Source: Lachnospiraceae bacterium
Lineage (GTDB): Bacteria; Bacillota; Clostridia; Lachnospirales; Lachnospiraceae
DNA: 38,862 nt
Assembly (NCBI GenBank): GCA_003979345.1
Contig: RYVZ01000032.1
Span: 1-38,862, forward strand
Direction of reading: 5' to 3'
Shown piece after piece: positions 25,560-32,095 of this stretch. The notes below the pieces were generated by a model, which was not told where the DNA came from, did not search any database, and saw only the letters and a program-made list of their open reading frames with translations. Both the position numbers and the translations under genes were made by a program. Within the stretch, counting starts at the first letter, position 1. Every line of letters begins with the position of its first letter.

Positions 25560-26021
25560 ATGAAATTGAAAACAAGAATTTTCGGAGAAGTGGACATTGA
25601 CGAGTCAAAGATCATCCGTTTTGTAAACGGGATCATTGGATTTCCGGATTTGACCGAGTTTGCGCTGATCCATGATGAGGAGAAGGGCAGCCATACATCG
25701 GTGAGATGGCTGCAGTCTTTACAGGAAGAAGGCTTTGCGATGCCGGTGATTGATCCGCTGCTGGTGATGCCGGGTTATAACCCGCAGGTGGAGGATGAGC
25801 TCTTAAAACCGATCGGGAATCTGGACAGTGATCAACTGTTGGTGCTGGTGACGCTTACCGTACCGCGGGACTTAACTAAAATGACGGTGAACTTAAAAGC
25901 ACCGATCGTAGTAAACGCGGCGCAGAGAAAAGCGTGCCAGATCATTGCAGAAGGCGATGAGTATATTGTAAAATATCCGATTTACGATATTCTTCAGGCG
26001 TCAAAGAAAGCGGGTGAGTGA
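25560..26021 (+). CDS. fliW: Flagellar assembly factor FliW
   Basis: This 153-aa protein shows FliW motifs: MKLKTRIFGEVDIDESKII, FVNGIIGFPDL, the central VMPGYNPQVEDELL and PIVVNAAQRKACQII. FliW binds CsrA when not occupied by flagellin, so it links flagellin level to translation. I chose ATG 25560, with AAAGGAGG nine bases upstream, over an open frame reaching back to 25473. The stop lies two bases before csrA, giving tight coupling of the partner pair. Confidence 0.94.
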   Translation: MKLKTRIFGEVDIDESKIIRFVNGIIGFPDLTEFALIHDEEKGSHTSVRWLQSLQEEGFAMPVIDPLLVMPGYNPQVEDELLKPIGNLDSDQLLVLVTLTVPRDLTKMTVNLKAPIVVNAAQRKACQIIAEGDEYIVKYPIYDILQASKKAGE

Positions 26022-26023
26022 CT

Positions 26024-26242
26024 ATGTTGGCATTATCCCGCAAAAAAAATGAAGCGATCGTCATCAATAACAATATTGAGATCACAATACTGGAGATCAA
26101 AGGAGAACAGGTAAAGCTCGGTATCAGTGCACCGAAAGAAGTGCCTGTTTACCGCAAGGAAGTTTATCTGCAGATACAGGAATCAAATAAAAACGCGATG
26201 AGTGTTGACGCGGATGCACTCTCAAAACTGTTTCAGTCTTAG
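26024..26242 (+). CDS. csrA: Carbon storage/translation regulator CsrA
   Basis: This 72-aa protein reads MLALSRKKNEAIVINNNIEI and then GEQVKLGISAPKEVPVYRKEVY, the beta-strands of CsrA with the RNA-binding L4/R6 region and the conserved GISAP and VYRKE segments (the Arg in VYRKE is the key RNA-binding residue). It dimerises and binds GGA motifs in mRNA leaders, and represses flagellin translation in Bacillus. The ATG is two bases after the fliW stop. Likely targets here are the flagellin leader (30536-30630) and possibly the leader hairpin at 18719. Confidence 0.96.
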   Translation: MLALSRKKNEAIVINNNIEITILEIKGEQVKLGISAPKEVPVYRKEVYLQIQESNKNAMSVDADALSKLFQS

Positions 26243-26344
26243 CAGCCGGTTGTGGAAAAATAGTGTATCACTGTTTGAAAAACGATAGTATGGATATCTC
26301 GCCTGAGAGGGCTGTAAAATGTCGTAAACAGCATAGAACAACGC

Positions 26345-26377
26345 AAAAAATGTTTATAGAGATATAAACATTTTTTT
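26345..26377. terminator. csrA terminator (bidirectional-type hairpin)
   Basis: AAAAAATGTTTATA (26345-26358) pairs exactly with TATAAACATTTTTT (26363-26376) around GAGA, with a T-run forming the 3' arm. It ends the flgM-csrA operon. Its 3' arm also supplies the TAAA of the next promoter. Confidence 0.85.
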
Positions 26378-26393
26378 GCTTTTCACCGATATA
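26365..26393 (+). promoter_or_regulatory. Sigma-28 promoter for flaG-fliD-fliS
   Basis: TAAA (26365-26368) and CCGATAT (26386-26392) match the flagellar sigma elements with a spacer one base longer than at flgM and flagellin. The -35 box lies within the right arm of the csrA terminator hairpin. The leader to the flaG ATG is about 75 bases. Confidence 0.75.
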
Positions 26394-26472
26394 ACCTACA
26401 GAGAACTGAAAAATTGTTTTGGCTACAAGAATACTACGACAACTTTTAACCAATCACACGGAGGTGATTATC

Positions 26473-26907
26473 ATGGCAATTGAGGCAATTAACGGGGCAA
26501 TATCCTATCAGGCACAGAATTATGTACCGCCTAAGCCGGTAACCGGCTCGGAAGCAGGCACCACGGAGGGTGCGGTTCAGGATATTTCGGTCAATGTTGA
26601 CCAGACAACAGCGGCGGTCGCAAAATCACAGGAATATGATTCTAACAGTTCGGGCGGCGGCAGCAGACAATCTGCGGAAACGAGAGAAGGAAAAGAACAA
26701 CTCAAGAAAGCAATTGCGGAGTTAAATAAGAATTCGCACAATTCACAGGTTCAATTCGGTGTTCACGAGGATACGAACCGTATCACCCTGAAGATCGTTG
26801 ACAAGGAGACCAAGGAGACGATCAAAGAATTTCCGGCGGAGAAGACGCTTGACATGATCGCTAAGGCGTGGGAACTTGCCGGTCTGCTTGTAGACGAGAA
26901 ACGGTAA
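26473..26907 (+). CDS. flaG: FlaG family protein
   Basis: This 144-aa protein has a flexible Ser/Gly-rich N-terminal half and the FlaG domain near residues 75-144: LKKAIAELNKNSHNSQVQFG, HEDTNRITLKIVDKETKETI and KEFPAEKTLDMIAKAWEL. FlaG proteins limit filament length and are usually found beside fliD, as here. ATG 26473 follows CGGAGGTG; the frame upstream has no better start. It is the first gene after the second sigma-28 promoter. Confidence 0.92.
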   Translation: MAIEAINGAISYQAQNYVPPKPVTGSEAGTTEGAVQDISVNVDQTTAAVAKSQEYDSNSSGGGSRQSAETREGKEQLKKAIAELNKNSHNSQVQFGVHEDTNRITLKIVDKETKETIKEFPAEKTLDMIAKAWELAGLLVDEKR

Positions 26908-26946
26908 TTGGTATAAAGATTAAGGGACAGGAATGGAGGATTGGAT

Positions 26947-29409
26947 ATGTCGATAAAAATTACAGGTATGAATTCGGGTCTGGATACAGATGCAATTGTC
27001 AGAGAGCTTGTTTCAGCAGCTAGTACAAAGAAGGAGACACTCGAGAAAGCACAGACCAAGTTGGAGTGGAAGCAGGACGCATGGAAAGGGCTGAATAAGA
27101 AGATCAAAAGTTTTCAGGCAACGATCAGCAATCTCCGTTGGTCCGATGCATTTAAGAAGAAGACGACATCGATTTCTAACAGCAGCATTGCTTCGATCGT
27201 CGCGAGCGATAACGCAGTAAAAGGTTCCCAGACGTTGGTTGTCAAGCAGCTTGCAAAGTCCGGCTATCTGACAGGCGGGAAGTTGAGCGATAACAAGAGC
27301 GTTAAGGGAAATACGAAGTTAAGCGAGCTGGCGAAGGGGTCTTCATTGGCGCTTGGCGAGAATGATACGGCGAGCATCAGTGTAAAAGTAAACGGCAAGA
27401 CGACGAATATAGACTTGACGGGCAATACAACGATCAACGAGTTTGTTGATAAGCTAAACAGCGCCGGTGTAGCGGCGAGCTTTGATCAGGCAAACCAGAG
27501 ATTTTTCATCAATGTGGATAAGAGCGGAAACAGCGGTGATTTCCAGTTAAGCGCTAATGATACGAACGGATTAAAAGCGCTTTCGAACATGGGACTGCTC
27601 ACAAAAGAGGAGCTTGCGAAGAACGCGGGTGCAAATTCTGAGCTTGCGGCAATGTATGACGCTTCAAGCGGTACCTTGAACGCATCGGCGGCATCTTATG
27701 TAACAGCACGTGCAGACTCTTATGCGGCATCCATGCAGAAGTCTCTTGCGAATGCGGATGCGATGCAGAAATACATTGATACGATCGCTGACCTGAATAA
27801 GGATTGGGACGAGAACCCGTCAAAACAATCTTATGAGAAAGCACTGGCAGATTTTGCGGATAAGGATGGTTTGAATGCGGCAAAGACTGCGCTTGATGAT
27901 GACCGCAAAGTGTGGATGGAGAAGACGGAATATCTGCGGCTGAGCACCAAGAGGGATGAACTGGCGGCAGGAGAAAGTCTTTCAGAGGCGGAGCAGGAGA
28001 GGCTTGACGAACTGGATGCGAAGTTTTCAGGTCAGACATTCACGAAGGATGATTTAGACGCGGAAGCGACTGATCTTGCCGATAGACAGAGCCAGATCAC
28101 GTCTGCGGAGAATGCGTTTAAGAGCTACGACTCTCTTCAGGCGGCGATCAAGACGCAGGAAGACGCTATTGCACAGACTGCAAAAAATGCCAAGATCCTG
28201 AATGATTATTATATGGAAGCAAATCAGGCTGAGATTGACGCCATTGCAGGCAGCAGCCTCACTGATAAGCTTGATACCGTCAAAGCGCAGATCACGGCAG
28301 CCGTAGCGAATGGTGATGACACAACTGAGCTCGACAAGATGAATGAGCTGCTCACGAAGATGGTTGCTAACGAGGAGCTTTACACGAATCCGGAGGTGGA
28401 TGCGGCAGATCTTACGTATGATGCTTCTGAGGGAATTCAGAACAGGGCAGTAAGCGCTGTTACAAAAGAAGCGCAGGCGGCGCACGAGGCAGTCAATAAT
28501 GCGGGTGCATATCTGCAGGGCGCATCTGCTACGGCGGTACGTGTGACCGGACAGGATGCGATCATCGAATTGAACGGTGCGGAGTTTACATCAAGCAGCA
28601 ATACATTCTCCATCAACGGACTGACAATTACGGCGAAAGGCTTAAGCAATATCACCGGAACGGATGCATCCGGCAAGCCCATGTACGAGCAGGCCCAGAT
28701 CACAACGCAGGATGATGTGGACGGCGTTTATAAAATGATCAAAAACGTCATCAAGCAGTACAATGAGCTGATCAAAGAGATCGATACGCTCTACAATGCT
28801 GCATCGGCTAAGGATTATGAACCGCTGACTTCGGAAGAAAAAGCGGCAATGACCGATGATGAAGTTGAGAAGTGGGAAGAAAAGATCAAAGGTGCGCTGC
28901 TTCGTCACGATTCAGAGCTTGGCACTGTGCGGAATATGCTCAAGGAATCAGTGTCTTCAAGCTTTACGATCGGCGGAAAGAGATATTCGCTTGCTGATTT
29001 TGGTATCTTTACACAGGACTATTTTGCTGCTGAGGATAATGAAAGAAGCGTTCTTCATATTGACGGCGACTCGGAAGATGAGGTATCATCGGGTAATAAG
29101 GATCTGTTGAGAAAGATGATCTCTTCCGATCCGGACGCGGTAAGTAAGTTCTTTAATCAGTTTGCGAACAGCCTCTATGATAAGATGCGAAGTGCATCGA
29201 CAACCTTAAAGGGCGTTCGGAGCTATGGCAGTTTCTATTCTGATAAGACGATGACATCGCAGTATGACGATTACAAGAGCAAGATCGCGAAGCAGGAAAA
29301 GAAAGTTGCCGCACTGGAAGATAAGTATTACAAGATGTTCTCTAGAATGGAGACCGCGATGTCGAAGATCAATTCGACGTCCAGCTATATTACCAGCATG
29401 TTCGGTTAA
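26947..29409 (+). CDS. fliD: Flagellar filament cap protein FliD, enlarged
   Basis: This 820-aa protein starts MSIKITGMNSGLDTDAIVRE with SD TGGAGG. The FliD N-terminal domain spans about 1-115 (KQDAWKGLNKKIKSF, then QTLVVKQLAKSGYL), and the C-terminal domain about 560-820 includes YKMIKNVIKQYNELIKEID, RHDSELGTVRNMLKES, DPDAVSKFFNQF and a final coiled coil. FliD caps the filament and folds incoming flagellin. It is well above the common 450-550 residues. The extra length is an alanine-rich, coiled-coil-prone middle (about 230-520). I see no cysteine, unlike FlgK. Confidence 0.94.
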   Translation: MSIKITGMNSGLDTDAIVRELVSAASTKKETLEKAQTKLEWKQDAWKGLNKKIKSFQATISNLRWSDAFKKKTTSISNSSIASIVASDNAVKGSQTLVVKQLAKSGYLTGGKLSDNKSVKGNTKLSELAKGSSLALGENDTASISVKVNGKTTNIDLTGNTTINEFVDKLNSAGVAASFDQANQRFFINVDKSGNSGDFQLSANDTNGLKALSNMGLLTKEELAKNAGANSELAAMYDASSGTLNASAASYVTARADSYAASMQKSLANADAMQKYIDTIADLNKDWDENPSKQSYEKALADFADKDGLNAAKTALDDDRKVWMEKTEYLRLSTKRDELAAGESLSEAEQERLDELDAKFSGQTFTKDDLDAEATDLADRQSQITSAENAFKSYDSLQAAIKTQEDAIAQTAKNAKILNDYYMEANQAEIDAIAGSSLTDKLDTVKAQITAAVANGDDTTELDKMNELLTKMVANEELYTNPEVDAADLTYDASEGIQNRAVSAVTKEAQAAHEAVNNAGAYLQGASATAVRVTGQDAIIELNGAEFTSSSNTFSINGLTITAKGLSNITGTDASGKPMYEQAQITTQDDVDGVYKMIKNVIKQYNELIKEIDTLYNAASAKDYEPLTSEEKAAMTDDEVEKWEEKIKGALLRHDSELGTVRNMLKESVSSSFTIGGKRYSLADFGIFTQDYFAAEDNERSVLHIDGDSEDEVSSGNKDLLRKMISSDPDAVSKFFNQFANSLYDKMRSASTTLKGVRSYGSFYSDKTMTSQYDDYKSKIAKQEKKVAALEDKYYKMFSRMETAMSKINSTSSYITSMFG

Positions 29410-29432
29410 AGGAATCATACGGGAGGAGTAAC

Positions 29433-29843
29433 ATGATGTTAAATAACCCATATGCGCAATATACAAATAACCGCATCGCAACAGCTTCTCCGGGAGAGCT
29501 GACACTGATGCTCTATGAAGGGGCGATCAAATTCTGCAATATCGGGATTATCGGGATCGAGGAGCAGAACATTCAGAAATCTCATGATAATATCATGAAA
29601 GCAGAAGCAATTGTCAGGGAACTGCGCCTCACATTAAACCATAAATATCCGGTTGCGAAAGATTTTGAGAATGTGTATAATTACCTGATCAGAAGACTTC
29701 ACGACGCGAACATGCGTAAGGATAAGGAAATTCTTGAAGAGGTGAACAAACATCTTCGTAGTATGCGCGATACATGGAAAGAAGTAATGCGTATGTGCAA
29801 ATCAGGCGAAGCGAATGATCCGCAGGCGCAGCTTCGTGCATAG
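29433..29843 (+). CDS. fliS: Flagellin chaperone FliS
   Basis: This 136-aa four-helix protein has NNPYAQYTNNRIATASPGEL, LTLMLYEGAIKFC and RLHDANMRKDKEILEEVNKHL, the standard FliS sequence pattern. It binds the C-terminal D0 region of flagellin to stop early polymerisation and hands it to the export gate. GGGAGGAG precedes tandem ATGs. It follows fliD by 23 bases, as usual. A 9-bp GC-rich stem (29873-29908) follows. Confidence 0.95.
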   Translation: MMLNNPYAQYTNNRIATASPGELTLMLYEGAIKFCNIGIIGIEEQNIQKSHDNIMKAEAIVRELRLTLNHKYPVAKDFENVYNYLIRRLHDANMRKDKEILEEVNKHLRSMRDTWKEVMRMCKSGEANDPQAQLRA

Positions 29844-29872
29844 AAGCGGGGAGAGAGCGTCAGCGGTATGGA

Positions 29873-29908
29873 GCGGGGATGAGCGATTATTGAGATCGGC
29901 ATCCCCGC
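29873..29908 (+). repeat. GC-rich stem-loop after fliS
   Basis: GCGGGGATG (29873-29881) pairs exactly with CATCCCCGC (29900-29908) around an 18-base loop. It is not followed by a T-run, so read-through into the next gene is expected. It may protect the 3' end of the flaG-fliS message. Confidence 0.7.
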
Positions 29909-29947
29909 ACGTTTCAATAGGAGCGGCAGGGAAAGACAGGGTATGGT

Positions 29948-30427
29948 ATGGCGGAGACCGAACGTTATTTACAAATTTTGATTGAAAGTCTGAAAAAGAA
30001 AATTGAAATATTGGATACTTTGCTTGTTTTGAATGAAAAACAGGCAGAAGTGATCCGCATGGAGGACAGTCTCGATGCATTTGACCGGCTTGTTGACCAA
30101 AAGTCAGCACAGATAGCTTTGCTTGAAAAGCTGGATACGGGGTTTGAAACGATCTATCAGCATGTCCGTCCGGATGTGACGCAGCATCCTGAACATTACA
30201 AGACACAGATCAATGAGATACAGACGCTGATCAAGGAGCTGACTGACCGGTCGGTCAGGATAGAGACGACTGAAAAGCGAAATAAGCAGGCAATAGAACA
30301 GTATTTCGCTTCCGCACGCAAAGATCTGCATGAGTCGCGCAGAAGTATGAATGTGGCGAGCAATTATTATAAGAGTATGACAAATTCCCAGTATGTCGAT
30401 CCTCAGATGATCAACTACAAGCAATAA
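29948..30427 (+). CDS. FlgN/FliT-like coiled-coil flagellar chaperone (putative)
   Basis: This 159-aa protein is nearly all helix (ILIESLKKKIEILDTLL, then LVDQKSAQIALLEKLD). Its size and heptad pattern fit the FlgN/FliT export-chaperone superfamily, and the end (MNVASNYYKSM, YVDPQMINYK) resembles the tail of Clostridial FlgN-like proteins. Its place between fliS and flagellin is where FliT, the FliD chaperone, usually sits. It could serve the enlarged FliD. GGCAGGG precedes the ATG weakly. Family membership is inferred from pattern and location. Confidence 0.65.
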   Translation: MAETERYLQILIESLKKKIEILDTLLVLNEKQAEVIRMEDSLDAFDRLVDQKSAQIALLEKLDTGFETIYQHVRPDVTQHPEHYKTQINEIQTLIKELTDRSVRIETTEKRNKQAIEQYFASARKDLHESRRSMNVASNYYKSMTNSQYVDPQMINYKQ

Positions 30428-30480
30428 AGGGCAAGTAACAAAAAGAAATAAAAAAGTTGTAAAAAAGTTATATAGCGGTA

Positions 30481-30508
30481 TAAAGTTTTGAAAACGGGTA
30501 CCGATATA
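30481..30508 (+). promoter_or_regulatory. Sigma-28 promoter for flagellin
   Basis: TAAA (30481-30484) and ACCGATAT (30500-30507) are spaced by 15 bases, an excellent match to the flagellar sigma consensus. The predicted leader runs for about 120 bases to the ATG at 30634. Confidence 0.88.
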
Positions 30509-30535
30509 TATAGTGAGTAAAGGAATTACTTCACT

Positions 30536-30630
30536 GGTAACGAAACAAAAATACGTACGGTTGGAGTTTCGTTACTACAACCAAATTAAACGAGTGGCAG
30601 GGAAGCCACCGTAAATTCAAGGAGGAAAAG
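30536..30630 (+). promoter_or_regulatory. Flagellin mRNA leader, candidate CsrA target
   Basis: GTAACGAAAC (30537-30546) and GTTTCGTTAC (30566-30575) form a perfect 10-bp stem whose loop ends in GGA. GTGGC/GCCAC (30594-30609) presents the loop AGGGAA with a GGA. The ribosome site AGGAGGA (30620-30626) holds further GGA motifs. A GGA loop upstream plus a GGA-containing ribosome site is the arrangement CsrA dimers bridge on Bacillus hag mRNA. With fliW and csrA only about 4 kb upstream, this regulation is likely. Confidence 0.65.
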
Positions 30631-30633
30631 ATT

Positions 30634-31491
30634 ATGGTAGTACAGCACAATTTAACAGCAATGAACTCCAACAGAATGTTGGGCGTAACGACAAGCACTC
30701 AGAGCAAATTAACAGAGCAGTTATCTTCTGGTTACAAGATCAACCGTGCAGCAGATGATGCAGCAGGCTTAACGATCAGTGAGAAGATGAGAAGCCAGAT
30801 TCGTGGTCTTACACAGGCATCTGCAAATGCTCAGGACGGTATCTCCTGCGTACAGACAGCAGAAGGTGCGTTAGCAGAAGTACATGACATGCTGCAGCGT
30901 ATGAACGAGCTTGCAGTTAAGAGTGCAAACGGCACGAACACCAGTGCTGACCGTGTTGCAATCCAGAAAGAGATCAATGCACTTGTATCCGAGATCGATC
31001 GTGTATCCCAGTCTACACAGTTCAACACCCTGAATCTGTTAGACGGTACGTTCGCAGCTTCTAAGAACGTAACGCTTCAGGTTGGTACTGCAAACAAGAC
31101 TGAGCAGACGATTCAGATCAAGATCACGGCTATGAGCGCTCAGGGTCTTGGTATTGCTAGTCTGAAGAATACCGCGCTTACAAACAACACAACGAGCCTG
31201 ACATCTCAGGCAGGTGCAAGAACTGCAATCTCCCTGATCACTCAGGCAATTGCAAAGGTTTCTTCCCAGAGATCTTCCCTTGGTGCAGTTCAGAACCGTT
31301 TGGAGCACACGATCAACAACTTGGACAACATCGTAGAGAACACCACAGCAGCAGAGTCCGCTATCCGCGATACGGATATGGCAGATACGATGGTTCGTTA
31401 CAGCAACAACAGCATTCTTGCTCAGGCAGGACAGTCGATGCTGGCACAGGCGAACCAGAGCAATCAGGGTGTATTGTCCTTACTCGGCTAA
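30634..31491 (+). CDS. Flagellin
   Basis: This 285-aa filament subunit starts MVVQHNLTAMNSNRMLG and ends with the D0 helix MLAQANQSNQGVLSLLG. It keeps the D0/D1 core and has only a short middle (about residues 150-185), so the surface domain is minimal. The TLR5-contact segment LQRMNELAVKSANGTN (87-102) retains the Arg (R89) and Glu (E92) equivalents. Cys72 sits in GISCVQT, where a hydrophobic residue or Ala is usual. The Thr/Asn/Ser-rich middle is a plausible O-glycosylation site for the Maf and nonulosonate genes downstream. AGGAGG gives strong translation. Confidence 0.97.
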   Translation: MVVQHNLTAMNSNRMLGVTTSTQSKLTEQLSSGYKINRAADDAAGLTISEKMRSQIRGLTQASANAQDGISCVQTAEGALAEVHDMLQRMNELAVKSANGTNTSADRVAIQKEINALVSEIDRVSQSTQFNTLNLLDGTFAASKNVTLQVGTANKTEQTIQIKITAMSAQGLGIASLKNTALTNNTTSLTSQAGARTAISLITQAIAKVSSQRSSLGAVQNRLEHTINNLDNIVENTTAAESAIRDTDMADTMVRYSNNSILAQAGQSMLAQANQSNQGVLSLLG

Positions 31492-31505
31492 TCAAAACTA
31501 TCATA

Positions 31506-31540
31506 AGAAAAGGAGACCGGTTTACCGGTCTTCTTTTTTT
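31506..31540 (+). terminator. Flagellin terminator
   Basis: AGACCGG (31514-31520) pairs with CCGGTCT (31525-31531) around TTTA, extended by AAAAGG/TTCTTTT, and is followed by a run of seven T. It is a classic intrinsic terminator 15 bases after the stop. Confidence 0.92.
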
Positions 31541-31587
31541 GTGATTTTCAGAGGTTTTCCAATCACGAAATTGCCGAAAATTCCTCA

Positions 31588-31616
31588 TTGGCAAGTTGTG
31601 TAATCGACTGTATAAT
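31588..31616 (+). promoter_or_regulatory. Sigma-A promoter for the Maf operon
   Basis: TTGGCA (31588-31593), a 17-base spacer and TATAAT (31611-31616) are near consensus. The promoter lies 114 bases before the 121-aa gene. Vegetative rather than sigma-28 control would make the glycosyltransferase available before flagellin. Confidence 0.75.
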
Positions 31617-31729
31617 AATAAGTAATGATCACCATATAAAAGTGCGGAGGTCAAATAAGAGACAGGAATCGCTACACTTGCAGTGATACGGGTTTACGGT
31701 AGGAACGGGGATCTGGATGGAGGTTTGGG

Positions 31730-32095
31730 ATGGAACGACAGGAAGAAAATGCAGCTTGCAATGAAACGAGCATTTCCGGGCAGCTCAGCAGCATGGTGCT
31801 GTTGTTGGAAGAATACGGAAAACCAATGATCACGGAGGACGAGACGAAAATGGCGATCATATTGCCGCGCATTGCGCAGGTGATGAATCTGATGTTTCCC
31901 GTAATCATCCATGACTATACTTTGGAGCCGTTTTTGGACAGGCAGGAGGAGCTGACACAATGGACGGGGCTGCTCGCACAAATTTTGGATACGCTGGAAG
32001 GCAGGGATACGTTTGCAAAGATTGATGTGATTTATGCAGTACTGCTTCCAAACCTTACGGAGCATATTACGATCTTACAGGAGCATGGACTATGA
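31730..32095 (+). CDS. Unknown 121-aa protein coupled to Maf
   Basis: Not recognised. The 121-aa product is acidic and largely helical (ISGQLSSMVLLLEEYG, ILPRIAQVMNLMFPVII, LTQWTGLLAQILDTLEG, VIYAVLLPNLTEHI), with no signal peptide or clear membrane helix. ATG 31730 follows GGAGGTTTGGG. It overlaps the Maf gene by ATGA (32092-32095), so the two are translated together and probably interact; an accessory or chaperone subunit for the flagellin glycosyltransferase is a reasonable guess. Confidence 0.75.
   Translation: MERQEENAACNETSISGQLSSMVLLLEEYGKPMITEDETKMAIILPRIAQVMNLMFPVIIHDYTLEPFLDRQEELTQWTGLLAQILDTLEGRDTFAKIDVIYAVLLPNLTEHITILQEHGL

Noticed and set aside
30428..30633. A cyclic-di-GMP or other known riboswitch before flagellin
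   Set aside because: I find none of the conserved cores I know. The sigma-28 promoter and CsrA-like leader account for the stretch.
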